Shown: in pieces, positions 1 to 12,159 of the stretch
Layout: the number at the start of each line of letters is the position of its first letter
How positions within the stretch are numbered: position 1 is the first letter of the stretch
The notes under the pieces: generated by a model
What the model was told of the DNA's origin: nothing
The model's input: only the letters and a program-made list of their open reading frames with translations
The model's database searches: none
Source: Gordionus sp. m RMFG-2023
Taxonomy: Eukaryota > Nematomorpha > Gordioida > Chordodea > Parachordodidae
Assembly: GCF_954871325.1 (NCBI RefSeq)
Contig: NC_088775.1
Coordinates: forward strand, 40,091,561 to 40,155,560
Direction of reading: 5' to 3'
DNA length: 64,000 bases
Made by a program: the position numbers and the translations under genes

Positions 1-367
1 GAGCATATACTGAAAGGATGTGTAGTATTGATTGACCAATGCAGAGTTTTATCTTCATTAGTCTATCAGAGATCCTGTTGACTTCTACAACTGAGGAGGT
101 TAGATCTTGACTGAGGATGATGCCGACACCGTTTCTATTGCTAACAAGTCCATTATAGTACAATTTATACCCATCTCCAATCATCAAAGTCTTCTGTCCT
201 TTCCATTTCGTCTCTTGTATGCACGCTATATCAACTTTTCTATTGTTCAACATTGATGCCAATTCTCTCGTCTTACCTTTAAGCGTCCCAATATTCAAAC
301 TTGCCAGTCTTGTTTTCTTTGCTTTGACCTTTAAATGAGTATTGGAATATAATTTTAAATCTTCTTT
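1..367 (-). pseudogene. LINE endonuclease domain fragment (RTE/BovB-like), cut by window edge
   Basis: On the minus strand one frame stays open from about 367 to the left edge. It translates to an APE-type endonuclease N-terminus: RLASLNIGTLKGKTREL, then VDIACIQETKWKG, then GYKLYYNG, NRNGVGIILS and ISDRLMKIKL, ending at ILSVYA on the edge. The order and spacing match the endonuclease of RTE/BovB-type LINEs (the CFDP2-like family), where the Glu of QETKW binds metal. The rest of the endonuclease and the reverse transcriptase would lie left of the window. No stop lies inside the visible 120 or so codons, so this may be a fairly young copy. The window cannot show whether the element is whole. 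The clade assignment is by motif memory only. Confidence 0.8.
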
Positions 368-1218
368 CTAAAGCTTTCTCCACATCATATGTATATTAAA
401 CTGATATCGTGGCAAGTACAGCGTGAAATTTGTGGTAGAAATAAATAACTTTTTGCTCTGTTGATTAGGATATCGTCTATATCCACAAGTTGAAATTCTT
501 CATTTAATTTTTATCCTCAACATTCCACTTCTTTTAGAAGTGAAATATATATTTTGTAAGTTGGAAATTTTATTTCATTCATTTCATATCTTCACAATCT
601 GTTAATAAGACGATATCGTCTTCAATAGTTTCTATGTTTTATAATTTTAGTTTAAAAAATGAATAGAATAAAAATTTTGGTAACAACTTTGCTCAACATT
701 TAATATAATTAAATAGTTTCATAAATTTAAATAAATATATATTATTTTTATTGTATTTAATGTATTAATTGAGATTATTTTTTAAACAATTTATACAATA
801 AAATTACGTTCCTCAGACCCATCCCAAAAAGGAGCAAGCTCCGCTCCCCCTCCCAAGTTTTAGCAGCGCTCCAGGTGTTTTTTTTTAAAATGTAGAGGCG
901 GATTTTTAACACTCTAATTTATAAAAAAAGAAGGGAATAAATATATTTTAAAAGAAATTTATAATAGCAATTCTGGCCACCAAAATATAAAGAAACGCGA
1001 GCTTTACATTCCCTATCTAAGCCATTGTTTAATTTGCATAAAGCGTTTAACTTGTAATTTTCAAAAAGTAATAACCACTAAGTAATAAATTTTTCAGTGG
1101 CATACGAGTATTTAGTCCATGTCTTAAATTTTGTGTGCCAGTTAGGTTTGAAAAAGCATCTATGCTATCATTTATTTATCCTTTTCCAATCCCGTCCACT
1201 CTGAAAATCAGGAAAGGG
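368..1218. other. AT-rich spacer with one GC-rich transposon-like end
   Basis: No gene is seen. A short GC-rich patch at about 815-890, with GCTCC motifs repeated on both strands, looks like one end of an unidentified DNA transposon. The rest is simple AT-rich sequence. Confidence 0.4.
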
Positions 1219-1458
1219 TTGACCTTTGCAGGTCCGTCCTAAAAATAAAGACCTTACCGATACCCGGATTTTTTAAAAATATATTACATTTATTTTTAAT
1301 TTTTATATCTAATAGAGCTAATTAATAATTCGGTTTTGAAATATAGAGCCTGGCCCGGCTCGGGTATTTATTTTTAAAAAAGTTGTAGGCCCGGCCCGGG
1401 TATATTTAAAATAATTAGAATACAGGGTTTAGGACCGGGCCAAGCCTGTAGCTCTCTG
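1219..1458. mobile_element. hAT-like MITE of the GC-rich 'CAGAGACCTGC' family, degraded copy
   Basis: It holds repeated CCCGGCCCGGG-type blocks separated by A/T runs. The right end (CAAGCCTGTAGCTCTCTG) is the reverse complement of the family terminus CAGAGACCTGCAGG with changes. The left end (ACCTTTGCAGGTCC) is recognisable but eroded, and no clean target duplication is left. Better copies of the same family are at 8866-9742, 19109-19389 and 49714-49944. Confidence 0.55.
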
Positions 1459-2134
1459 ATATATATATTATTTAAGAGTATAATAATACAATTGGAATAA
1501 GCCAGCAATCCTTCCGAAGGCCTAGCAAAAGCACCATATAAAACAATATAATAAAATGTTGAATATGCAACCCTGTCCATGGCATATTATACTTACCTAG
1601 CTAGACTGACAATCCATTCATTGAAATATATTTTCCATAACACGCTGTAGGTTTTTCATATGATTCTATAAATAAATGAAACTTTAATATTTAAAAAAAA
1701 GTATTCATAAGATTTTAATACAAGTTACAGAGGAAACCCGAAATGGCGCGTTACCAGTTGATTTGCATTGATATTCATTTAAATTAATGAATCATAAGTT
1801 CTCGGTAATTTTTTTAATAAAAATTAAAAATGCACAAGTCATGGGAAAAATTGTCTACATGCATGCTGAATACATTTCCAGTCAAATCAGATTTCTGCAA
1901 AATCTATAAATCGCACACTAAATGATTTAAAATTGAGAAAATCTGAATCCCCATAGATATACGACAGATATTATACTTATTAAATAAATTTTTTTAAGCA
2001 AAATAAAATTACTCATCATTTCAATCTTCTACTATTCTACATATTTATTTGCAGTAGTAATTTAGATATTTTTCAAAATGATTTCCTTTTTATAAGAAAT
2101 ACAAAATTTAATTAATATTTTTTATTATTCGGAT
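1459..2134. other. AT-rich spacer, nothing recognised
   Basis: The minus-strand open frame at 1374-1580 runs through a MITE end and has no coding character. The remainder is AT-rich with no motif I recognise. Confidence 0.4.
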
Positions 2135-2142
2135 ATCGTGAA

Positions 2143-4178
2143 TAGAGGTAGGCGCGGGCCTAATTTTTCATTCATGGCCCGCCCGCTCATGGTGGTAATA
2201 AAAAAATATTACGCCCATTCACGCTTAACACTAAAAAAATTTCGACCCGACCCGCCCGCTCACAAGGAATAATTTCATAATCCATATTAATAACAAAAAA
2301 TAAATACAATCTATAAATCGAAATTTATTTGGAAAAAGAAGAGTGTCCATCTTTTTCTATTTCAATTGTGTACATCTTTCCTCTAGTAAGAGATTGGCTA
2401 CAGAAAATAACCTTTCACTTGAAGCCGAACTTGCAGCTGATAAATTTTACTCAATAATTTTCTCAAAAAAGGAAATGAATATTCCTGCTTCCAAAACTTC
2501 AAAATAGTCTTGTTATTTATCTTATATGAATCTTTTAAGTTCACCCACACAGCTTTCATCGGTGATGTTGATGCTTCATCAGAATCATCTAGAAATATAC
2601 GGTCTTTTATGAGTGTAGGATGAATTAGGAATGTGATAGTTGGTATTGATCATTTAGAATATACGGTTTTTTATGAGTTTAGGATAAGTTAGGAAAGTTA
2701 TAAATGGTAGTTGGCATTGACTTATGCATATTATCTAATTTTATATCATTTAGAATTTTTAAGATTGTTTTATATATATCATTTTCTTCTTTTATTAAAA
2801 ATTTAAGTCTTTTGAAATTCGGATCTAGAATTAAGCCTACTATAGTGGCTGCATAATAATATTTTAAATGAAATCTTGCTCTGCATATTAAGGTTTTGAT
2901 TATTATTGTATCACGTTCAGAAAGTTAACAAAATTTTATTAATTTTGTTTCCATAGACAAACTTTATTTATTGTGGGACAAGAATCTGCTCTCAGATTAT
3001 CCGAGCATTCTTTAAATATTGATAAAAATTTATCTAACTCGCGTATGATGCTGATATCAATTGTGGCTAATCTATTTAATTCTTGCTTGCTAAAAAAGTA
3101 CACCTGTATTTCAGAATATGATTTTAAGAAACTCTTTATCATTATATATACAGAGTTCCATCTCGTTATTCTCGCTATTACATATTGTTTAAGGGTGTGG
3201 CTTAGTTTGTTATTAGCTGTGTTTGAAATATTGTACTATTTTTTTTTACACCGTTTATATTTAAGGCTATTTCAGTTAAACAATTGTCAAAAATATAATG
3301 CATAATATTATTTAGTAATGGCATATACATGCTAGCCTTTCGTCATCTTTGAATGCACTTATAAGATTTGCTCCGTTATTACTCACAACTATACATTTAT
3401 TTAAGTAATTTTCTACTTCTGTATATTCTCCTAAAATTGAATTGACTACACTTTTAATTTTGACGTTTTTTCATCCATTGCCCTTGTGGCCAAAACAAAT
3501 GTTTTTAATTATAATCCTTAAAGATAATATGTCCTATAATGGTTAAAAAAACTTAGATTTTTATAGTCATCCGTCCAAATATCAGTGATTATCAACAATG
3601 ATCATGCTTTAAATCTTAAATTTTATTTCATGGTATGTTTGGACCTATAGTATTCATTAGAGTTTTCCGGTTCAAAACTTTTATATTTTGTCATCCATAT
3701 GTAACACCAACATTTATCTCTTGGCCTAGCTTGTAAAATCCTTCACTTTCTGTAGCATTTAAAGATTGAAGATCTTTATAAATAAAATATAACTGACTTT
3801 TCTGTAAAAAATTTAAGCAAAATTTAGCATAAGAAAAAAAACACCTAAACATAAAAAGAAAATAGAACTAACAAAATGATATCGGATGTTGTTTATAAAA
3901 TGCGGAAGATTCTTAGTTTTCACAAATTATTCTTTTTTAAAAAGAACTAAATTAAATAAGAAAATATATAATATTATTATAAAATTGCAAATTTATAATT
4001 ATAAAATTGCAAATTTATATTTATAAAAAATAATTTTCCAGATCACGCCCGCGGAAAATTTTGGGAAGGCCCGTCACGCCCAGTCACGCCTTGGAATTTA
4101 AAATTTATTCACACTCACGCCGTGACCCACCGTGACACGATGGGTCACGCCTAATTTCACGGCCCGCGCCCACCTCTA
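2143..4178 (-). mobile_element. hAT transposon, degraded, with perfect 8-bp target duplication
   Basis: The ends form an inverted repeat: TAGAGGTAGGCGCGGGCC on the left, and on the right the reverse complement of TAGAGGTGGGCGCGGGCC. ATCGTGAA occurs directly on both sides (2135-2142 and 4179-4186), the 8-bp duplication diagnostic of hAT. Subterminal sequence is rich in CACGCC/GCCCG motifs. The interior carries a decayed transposase on the minus strand. The element is 2036 bp, shorter than a full autonomous hAT of about 2.5-4 kb. Confidence 0.9.
2370..3610 (-). pseudogene. Decayed hAT transposase inside the 2.1-4.2 kb element
   Basis: Reading the minus strand from high to low coordinates, several hAT landmarks appear in the right order. 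TDIWTDDYKN lies near 3580 and carries the first catalytic Asp. VVSNNGANLISAFKDDERLA lies near 3400, matching the TDNGANM block. RELDKFLSIFKECSDNL lies near 3010. A C-terminal dimerisation block, SSERLFSVANLLLEER, lies near 2400. They fall in different frames with stops between them, so the gene is dead. The best open piece is 67 codons at 2939-3142. The dimerisation motif resembles ZBED/BED-type hAT transposases. Confidence 0.75.
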
Positions 4179-4186
4179 ATCGTGAA

Positions 4187-5343
4187 TATCATATAAAGAA
4201 TCGAATAACAATTTTTTTTTATCTATATAGGATTTTTAAAATCAAAAATATCATTAAAATGTAAGATTTGAATATTCAATATTATTTATTAGACTCACTT
4301 ATCTTTTAGACATATTTCTGCAAATTAGTTCATCGTGGAACTTTTAAATAAGTTGTAAATTTTAAAAAAATGCAAAATATTATTTGAAATTTTTTTAAAG
4401 AAAAAATATAATTTACGCTTTAACATTAACAATTTTGCTCTAACTAAATAGGCGATTTGACATATAATGAATTATTAATCTCATGTGTAATGTTTAATGT
4501 ATACTACATATAAAAAGTAATAGTAAGATACTATTTTATTTATTTTCCCCTCATTAAAAAATAATTAAAAAATATTTTTATTTTCTTTATAATTTAGTGT
4601 AATTAAAAACTGATTCATTTTCGTAAAGTAAATCTATTATATTTGTTATTTCAAGATATTTTCTAAAAAATATTATAGATAAATGGTCAGAAAAGAACAA
4701 AGATATTATTATTATGAATTAGTAGGACATTTTTTTATATATGCTCATCACGTAATTTTTGTATATTATACATTTTTAAATATATTTTTGTAATTGTTTT
4801 TGTTTCATTCCCTTTTTTTAAGGCAAAATTTATATGAAATATTATTATACCAATTTTTTTGTTTTGGAGAATTTAAATTTTGAATAAAAACTTTGAAAAA
4901 AGGAACTGAAATATAATTCATATAATTTAATTTGTGTAGCTTATGTGTGGATACACATAACATTATTTAGCGAAAAGGGCTTTCGAATTGTTGCATAAAA
5001 TCAATCGTGTCCTGATACTTCAATATAGTAAATTTGTTCATTGCATATCAATTCGTTAATTAAGTTGCCTAATTTTTCATATAGTATTATATAAAATAAC
5101 TATAGAATTATCATGATAAATCTATTCAGACATGTAATTAAGATAATAACTTCAAATTATTATTAAATTTTTAGAATTTATATTCACTACAATATATTTA
5201 AAAAAAGGATTTTAAAATATACTGAAACGCGCATGATAATTTAAAATGAGCAGAGTTAGAATGAAATAAATAGGATAATCTGACTTTGTATACGATGGAT
5301 AATTTAAATCTTAGCTTTTAAAAGTATAAGGAAAATTTTCTAT
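4187..5343. other. AT-rich spacer, nothing recognised
   Basis: Long A/T runs with no open frame of note on either strand, no terminal repeats and no RNA gene. Confidence 0.4.
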
Positions 5344-6705
5344 AGTGGCGTAGCTAGGATTTATAAAAGGGGAGGTTATAATTTTGTTTCTAAGGGCTTA
5401 GTCCCTAAACTTTTATTTATCCAGCCTTCGGCCAGGTCCTACCTATCAAAGATTCTGGCTTCATATTTTTGATTTTCCCGTCCGTTATTTTGATATTACT
5501 TATTTAAAATATGTAATATCTTATCCATCTCCAAGTTGGCTGAACAATTGGAAGCACTAATTCTGAAATCTATAACAATCAGAAATCTGGAAGGCTTCTG
5601 GTCAGCTTCGGTCTCTGGCCCAGATCGTTATCTAAATGTTTGTTGGTCCCAATCGAGCTCATTAATTTTTTCGGCCCGGCATGTTATAACATTATGAAAA
5701 TTTAGGCCTGGCTTGTTAAATTTTTTTGGACCAATCCGGCCATCTTATTTTTAATGTCTATATCAAATTTTCAGCAATGTCAATTAAGGCTCCTATATAT
5801 ATTTACTCTATGGCTATCTATTTCTATAACAACCGTTATATAAAACAATTGTGTTTTGATATCTGTATATTGTATTTTTTGGAATTGAATCATAATCAAT
5901 AACTTGTTAAATTTTTTGTGAATTTAATATTTTATTTATTGATTTAGTATTTTTGTTAATCAGCTCCTAAATTACATAGAAATAAAAAAATTATAATTTA
6001 TCTTCAAATAGTATTAATCAAAATATTTGCATGAAATTCGAAAAATTATAATTTTAATGCCAAAACTATCCCCATTGACGGTAACAAAAGATTGGGGGGG
6101 GGGGGTTGCTTGTTCAAATATCATTTTAAGCAAATAAAAAAAAGTTCTCTAAATGTATATAATATATCACTATAAACAAAAATTTGAAAGAAATATAAGT
6201 AAAATTTGATAATCTTTTAATTAAAATAATAACTATAAATTCAAAATTTGTGAAAACCCAAAATAATTCTTTAAAAAATATTATATTTCTAACCTGTTTA
6301 ATTTTTTGTTCTGCCCATTATAATTTTTAAAAAAATAATTGCACAATTCGGCCTGTGGGTGGGGCTTTGCAGATCTGATATTTCGTGATTTATTAGTTTC
6401 TATGAGTGTTTTAACTGATATAGTAGCCATTATAAAGGAAAAAATTATTAGCAAAATAATTTTACCAACCTCACAACTAAAAAACGACTGAAAGTATTTA
6501 TTCCTGAAAAGTGATTAATTTTTAATCTGTTTTGAATAGTATAAAGAAAAAAGGAAGTTATTAACATAAGTAATAATTGGCGTCATGCGAAAAAATATAA
6601 AAGAACTAAATATCTGGTTTGTGCTAATATTTGGTGCCTGACTGGAATTTATGAATTCTTCTATCAGTTTTACAAATGACAAAGAACTGAGTTAAATAGA
6701 ATGAA
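5344..6705. repeat. Interspersed repeat family (copy 1), split by a GC-rich-ended insert
   Basis: The sequence starts GTGGCGTAGCTAGGA, a form typical of hAT-like ends. The stretch 5344-5590 is similar to 31720-31960, and 6600-6705 (around GTGCCTGACTGG) is similar to 31990-32090. In the second copy these two parts are almost adjacent. Here about 1 kb separates them, including GC-rich patches at 5600-5770 and 6290-6390 that look like degraded ends of the CAGAGACCTGC family. A G run lies at 6095-6104. No coding sequence is evident. Confidence 0.5.
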
Positions 6706-6759
6706 AACTTGATTTTTGTTCAAATATGTATAAAAATAAATGCCAACTCATTGTAAAAA

Positions 6760-6969
6760 ATGTACTTTCAAAAAAATGTTCTTTATACAAGGAAAATGTT
6801 TAAAAAAAAATTATTAGATAATTCTTTCTTTTCATTAAATATATCCAAAATGTATCTAGCATCTGGTGATAGTGAAGAAGATTATGTTCACTCTCATAAT
6901 TCAGAAGAATCTGAAAATTTAGAAGATAGTTTATATTCACTGAAAATACTTACAGGAAAGATAGTCTGA
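6760..6969 (+). pseudogene. Acidic 69-codon open frame, possibly a piggyBac-type N-terminal relic
   Basis: The product has a basic start and then an acidic Ser/Glu block (ASGDSEEDYVHSHNSEESEN). It recalls the acidic N-termini of piggyBac transposases, such as the piece at 50306 (YISEDSSDSNLSGSSNEE). Nothing downstream can be aligned to a transposase, and the next 600 bp has no further recognisable coding sequence. I would not call it a functional gene. Confidence 0.25.
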
Positions 6970-7855
6970 ATTAGAGCCAGAAGAAATATTCCAGATTTTT
7001 CAGTTTGAAAAAGCTAGGATATTCAAAAAAACATTGTATAAGATGCTAAAGACAGTATTTGAGGCATTCTTCTGAGCTAACCAGTTACTCAATATCATAA
7101 GTAATGTTGAACCAATATCCAAGATTATTTAAGTTACTTGATTAAATTCAACAAAGTTTCAAAGTCTGAGATGGTTAATCATAGTTTGTTTAAAAATATC
7201 ATAGATCTAGATGAACCCTTGAATTATCTACAAAAAAATTATGAAAGCAAGTATATTTATTAGAATAAATTTCATGAAAACGTTGGTTAAAAATTTAACC
7301 AAAATTCGCGATGTTTGGTGCAAAAAATATTACAAATAATAAAATAAGACAACAATATAATAACGGTCTATGAAACAATAAACTACTAATAGTGTTTCAA
7401 ATGTAAGAAACCTTTGTAAAAAATGCGAGATAAAAAATGAATTATATTGTATAACAATTTTTTAATTCAATAAAATTCCTTTGTAGATAATATAAAATGT
7501 ATACTTTAATAAAATTTATAAATTAGGTGTAAAAAATTTCAAATTAAATTATTATAGAAAACCGTCAATTGATGGTTTTGTTGGTTTTAACATATGTTAA
7601 ATGTATATTATCTTCAGACTAATGGAAATATTTTCAATATTTTTTTTACCCCCAATCAGCTTATAAAATGGGCTTTGCACTTATGAAAAGGGAAAAAGTT
7701 AATTCCTATCAGAATATTTTTAAAAATCACTCCATTCATGAAGATCTATATTGAACTATTATTACAAATCTAATGTGAATGACGGGTAAAAATATCAATT
7801 TGGATTCTTCATAAGTCCAAAATATATTTTTTTGTTAGCCTTATTGTAGGCCATA

Positions 7856-8740
7856 GGGGAAACCGGGGTAAAGCGATGGATGGGGTAACAATGTTAGCGC
7901 GAATAACTTTTTAACCCTTAGCAAAAAGACCTTAAATTTGGTGTGATATTTTTATATCTAATTCTTACCTATGTTCATTTTTTGAAAAATTTTCCTGGGT
8001 TGTCATATTTTGCCAAAAAACCGTTTTTTACACAAGAATATAAAAATCACCCGCTAGTTTATTTTGCTTTTAGCGATATTAAGGCTCATAATTTAAAATT
8101 TAGCATACATGTTTCTTAAAGTCATAGCTATAACATAAATTTTTTTGTAAGGTTATGGCTTTCATAGAAATCACGAAATAACGATTTTTATAATATATAT
8201 CACCTTGGGGTAAAGTAGTTGAGAATAAAACGGTAAAAATGTTGTATTAAAGATGTAAAAAAATAACTTGTCTACACCATATAATAAAATGTTTTTGAAC
8301 AAAAAAGAACATTAATAAATAGTTTATGTTATTTGGAATAAAATTTTAAAAATAGCCGTAAAATGGGAAGAATTATTGAAATTTACGATGTGCCTAAAAT
8401 GGGAACATTCAAAATGTGCTATTTTGATAAAAAAAAAATTGAAAAATGATGAATGGATGTAAAAATTGCAATATTTTTTTAAATAAAACAATAGTTTTTT
8501 ATTTAACCACTTTACCTGATGCTTAGACATTTTATCCTGGGTATGGGGTAAAATGGCAAAAAGGTATAAACACATAATTAATTATAGTTCCTAAAGTATT
8601 GTAGGTAGAGAGAGATATTTTTTTATTTTGCAGGTGAGTGATCTGTCTACATTGTAATCTCTAATTTGTTCTGTTTTGTTTTTGCTTCAAAATTTTATGA
8701 GATAAATGCAAAATTCCACTGGTTTTACCCCGGTCTCTTT
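7856..8740. mobile_element. MITE-like element with GGGGTAAA terminal inverted repeats
   Basis: The left end reads GAAACCGGGGTAAA. The right end is the reverse complement of GAGACCGGGGTAAA, matching at 13 of 14 positions. The motif GGGGTAA recurs inside on the plus strand, near 7890, 8215 and 8545, as transposase-binding sites often do near the ends of DNA transposons. There is no coding sequence, since the minus-strand frames at 8324-8575 and 8687-8887 are Phe/Tyr/Ile-rich noise. No unambiguous target duplication was found, so the superfamily is open. Confidence 0.55.
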
Positions 8741-8865
8741 TATTTTCAAAATTAATCTACATAGAGGATAGACATTCCTACAAAATAAAACCCCATAACA
8801 AAAATATAATGGTTTTTTAATATTAAATTGTGAAACGAAAAATAGGAGTGTATACCTATATATAT

Positions 8866-9742
8866 CAGAGACCTGCAGAGGTACCATTTGTACGGCCCGG
8901 CCCGGCCCAGATTAAAAAAAATTCGGCCCGGCCCTAATATTTAAAAAAAAAATTTTTGGGGCCTGGCCCGGCTTAGATTTAAAAAAAATTTTTTTTAGGC
9001 CCAGCTCGGAATTTTTAAAAATTATATTCGACCTGGTATATTCAAAAAAATCATTATTTCGTATTTTATCATATTTTTCGGCGAATATTATCATTTAATA
9101 AGCAAGTATATTAGCTAATGTTGTTAAACGGCTCGTTTTGAGCCGATTTTTAAAAACGGCTAACTCAATATTTTTGCCAGAAAAATATTGACTAAGCCTC
9201 GAAATTTCGATACTATATGTCTATACCTTTGCTCCTTCTATGAGCAAAATTTTCAGGCTTGCATAATATTTTTCTGGATAAAAAACTTAGTTAGCCGTTT
9301 TTAAAAATCGGCTCAAAACGAGTCGTTTAACAACACTAAATTTTATTTTTTTTATATTCTAAACAGATATTTAGTATATTATAAATACTATGTATTTATA
9401 AAAAAAATAAAAATGATATTTTTAATAAAAAATATAACATATATATTATATAATAATGTATTTAATCCTTTGCGTATTTATTCCATGGCAGGAAAACTAT
9501 AATTTTATTATGTAATAGAAACTATGAGTGTTAGCTAGTGTTAACTTTCACCAAACATTATATTAATCATAACTATATATAATCATTATAACCATATCTA
9601 ATTGACGAATATAATAATTCATGTTGTATAAATTTTAAAAAAAAATACGGCCCGGCCCTGCCCGGATATTTTTAAAAAAAAATTATCGGGCCGGGCTTTG
9701 GGCCGGGCCTGCAGGGCTTAGGGCCGGGCCGGCTGGTCTCTG
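8866..9742. mobile_element. hAT-like MITE, GC-rich 'CAGAGACCTGC' family, with a foldback MITE inside
   Basis: The terminal inverted repeat is CAGAGACC on the left and GGTCTCTG on the right. The 8-bp target duplication ATATATAT is perfect on both sides (8858-8865 and 9743-9750), though it is low-complexity. Subterminal regions are runs of GGCCCGGCCC separated by A/T tracts, on both arms. A separate foldback element lies inside at 9119-9335. No transposase is present, so it is non-autonomous. Confidence 0.8.
9119..9335. mobile_element. Foldback (hairpin) MITE, family copy A
   Basis: The two ends are near-perfect inverted repeats of about 70 bp. The left reads TGTTGTTAAACGGCTCG, then GAGCCGATTTTTAAAAACGG, then CTAACTCAATATTTTT, and the right arm mirrors it. 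The middle of about 75 bp holds GAAATTTCGATACTATATG and the sequence around CTTTGCTCC. The whole element can fold into one hairpin. CTAA flanks both sides and may be a short target duplication. Related copies are at 33757, 38645, 61551 and 63275, with a half copy at 21525. Confidence 0.8.
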
Positions 9743-10609
9743 ATATATATATCTAAATATAGCAGAGGTATAAATTTTAAACACGGGTTTTATATATGGT
9801 TTCTTATACACTTTCGGCGATTCGTAAAATTCTATATAATTTTTGCAGCTAAAGGTGGAATCATTTTTAAAACATTAATCGTGGGAATTATAAGGTAGTT
9901 AAGCGAATTTATGAAATAGCAAATTAATGTAAATTTTAGCAGGAATTAGATAAGTTGATAAATCTTGAAAACTTAAAACAATTTATTGTACTTTTTTAAA
10001 AAAGTTAAACCTTAATATACTAATTTTAAGCTCCACATGGATGAGAATCATAATATAAATTTATTACGGTTAAAAAAAAATTAAAAGCTCAATCAATCTT
10101 TCAGCTTATTTATTTATGCCATATAAATAATCTAGACTAAAAAATAAATATTTTTTATTCACATTCTAGATATTGTCTTCACGATTTTGACTTCGGGGAA
10201 TAAATTCTGGGTAGTATTCGTGATATATGATTGACGAAATAGTCATTGATATATATGGTTTGCGAAATAACCTCCGTTACATTATTTTCTCTATTTTGGT
10301 TTAATTACTTTGTTATAAAATTTTCATGATTATTTATTCCTGATAAAAGTTTCACTCTTGTGTATTTGCTCTGCAAGGGTTTCGCTATTAAAAAAATTTG
10401 CGATATAGTTTTTGAGGAGCAGTGTTAGCAAGCGTGGATTAGCGATTAAGGTTTTACTATAATAGACATTCGTGATAAAAGTTTTGAGAAAAATTGTTTT
10501 ACGGTAAAAGTTCGACCGTATTGACATGGAACCATATATATATTTACAAATTAAAAAAGTTTCTTTACATATATGAACCTTTTGTATTTCACAGGGGAAA
10601 ACGCTTCAA
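9743..10609. other. AT-rich spacer, nothing recognised
   Basis: No gene or terminal repeats. Between 10200 and 10520 short phrases such as TTCGCGATA and CGATAAAAGTTT recur loosely, but I could not define a unit. Confidence 0.35.
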
Positions 10610-10807
10610 TACTCTGGTGGGGTATATGAAACCCTAGGCATGCTAGAAATGATAATACATAATAAAATATTATGATCTGGGTTCTTCAGTAACTTTATCA
10701 AATATATCTTAGAATCTATATTCCAAATTTCATATATTTCGGTTGAGTAGTTTTTAAGATATAAGCATTTTGTGACTGATTGGGGTTTGTGAGACCCCAC
10801 CAGAGTA
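10610..10807. mobile_element. Small MITE with piggyBac-like terminal repeats
   Basis: The left end is TACTCTGGTGGGGT and the right end is its exact reverse complement, ACCCCACCAGAGTA. Both are followed inward by a second short repeat (GAAACCC / GGGTTTG). The same terminus, with one base changed, closes the piggyBac relic at 13881-13894. The flanks are TCAA and AATT, possibly eroded from a TTAA target. The minus-strand open frame at 10606-10800 simply spans this MITE. Confidence 0.6.
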
Positions 10808-10927
10808 AATTTGTAATTTTTTAGGAAATTTTTTTTAAAAAAATTTTTAAAATTATAAATATATACTACTATATTATAAAATTTATTAAAACAAAATTTA
10901 AATATCTTTTTTTGATTGAGATATATG

Positions 10928-12151
10928 CAGAGTTGTTAAAGTAGCGAGCTATTTAGCGCGCTAACATTTTGGTAGCTATAGCTAATAGCAGCTACTTTTT
11001 TGTAATTATTTAATTTTTTAGCGCGCTACTTTTTTTGAAAGTATCTAAGTAGCACGCTACTTAGCTACTTTTAAAAAATATAATGAAGATAATTATAAAT
11101 GAAAATTTAAATATAATATCATAATTAGTTATAATTTTTATGATCTATTATTTAATTTTGAAATTGATATTTTCAATTTGTAATTTATATTTTCATTTGT
11201 ATTATAAACCTAAATCACGTGTTAATAATTTAAAATGTCATCGCCTATGGATGTCCAAATCGTTGAAAGTGATTCAGACAATGATATTAATAAAATGGAA
11301 AATACCAGGGAAGAAAATGTTCTTAATAGCTATAATACAAATTTCCCATTCCCTAGCCCATTCCCTAGATTTAAAAAAATTTTTAAAATAAATATAAAAA
11401 CAAAAACTGGCTTTAAATTTATTTGTTTAAAACGTAAAAAAAATATTTCCTCAAATCAATCCAATTATAACCTCAAGAAACACCAAAAGGTAAATTGTCA
11501 TTTTTACATTCTAATAGTATTTATTTTATAAGACTGTTCATACCAATAGCTTTAAGAAAGAATCATTTAAATAATTTTGGTATAGGCCACTCTACATCCA
11601 AAATGACTAATTCAATTCATACCAAATTAATTAATAATCCAAATGTCAATATTTCTCAGAAATTGGCTGATAAAGTTATTGTTGATTTTCCTTGGTTGAA
11701 TCCATCATTTACCATGATAATTAAAATTATATCCTCTGTTACAACAATTTTATGTTACCAGACACTAATGAAAATGGCAGATAACCTAAAGTGATGAAAA
11801 ATGCTCTAATAGTAGAGTTATCAGAGATATCATATATAGTACCACAGCAGATAGTTGGACACATAACACTAAGTAAAAACTTATAAAATGCAACAAATTA
11901 CCATAAATATTTATTTTTATTACATAAATTTTTTTATTATCAGAACAAACTATATTTTAATATTTATAAATGTTGATTTTTATATATTTACTATACAATA
12001 ACATTATAAGCAAAAAATAAAACAAATTTGTTTCTAAATTTTATTTATAAAAAGTAGCTTAAAAAGTAGCTAGCTAATAGCGAGCTACTTTTTTTGACAA
12101 ATAGCGATAGCGGTAGCGCGCTACTTTTAAAAGTAGCTATTAACAACTCTG
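10928..12151 (+). mobile_element. Internally deleted hAT element with GTAGC subterminal repeats
   Basis: The ends are CAGAGTTGTTAA and its reverse complement TTAACAACTCTG. The 8-bp duplication GATATATG is perfect (10920-10927 and 12152-12159). The first 150 and last 120 bp are packed with GTAGC/GCTAC and GCGCGCTA motifs in both orientations, as expected for hAT transposase-binding arrays. The centre keeps only the 5' part of a transposase on the plus strand, so this is a deletion derivative that would need a partner for mobility. Confidence 0.9.
11235..11875 (+). pseudogene. hAT transposase N-terminal part (BED region to first catalytic Asp)
   Basis: The frame opening at 11235 has an acidic start (VQIVESDSDNDINKM). 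It then gives a BED-finger-like stretch FKFICLKRKKNISSNQSNYN with LKKH, where the first Cys pair is incomplete. A second frame at 11495-11794 holds NPNVNISQKLADKVIVDF, matching the region after the BED finger. Near 11830-11875 a third frame gives VIRDIIYSTTADSWTHNTK, the hAT block with the first catalytic Asp, and then a stop. The rest of the catalytic domain is absent, consistent with the internal deletion. At least two frame changes separate the pieces. Confidence 0.65.
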
Positions 12152-12159
12152 GATATATG

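Noticed and set aside
2973-3305. 110-codon plus-strand open frame
   Set aside because: It is antisense to the hAT transposase block at 2939-3142 and has no motif of its own.
10606-10800. 64-codon minus-strand open frame
   Set aside because: It coincides with the whole of a 198-bp MITE, including its terminal repeats.
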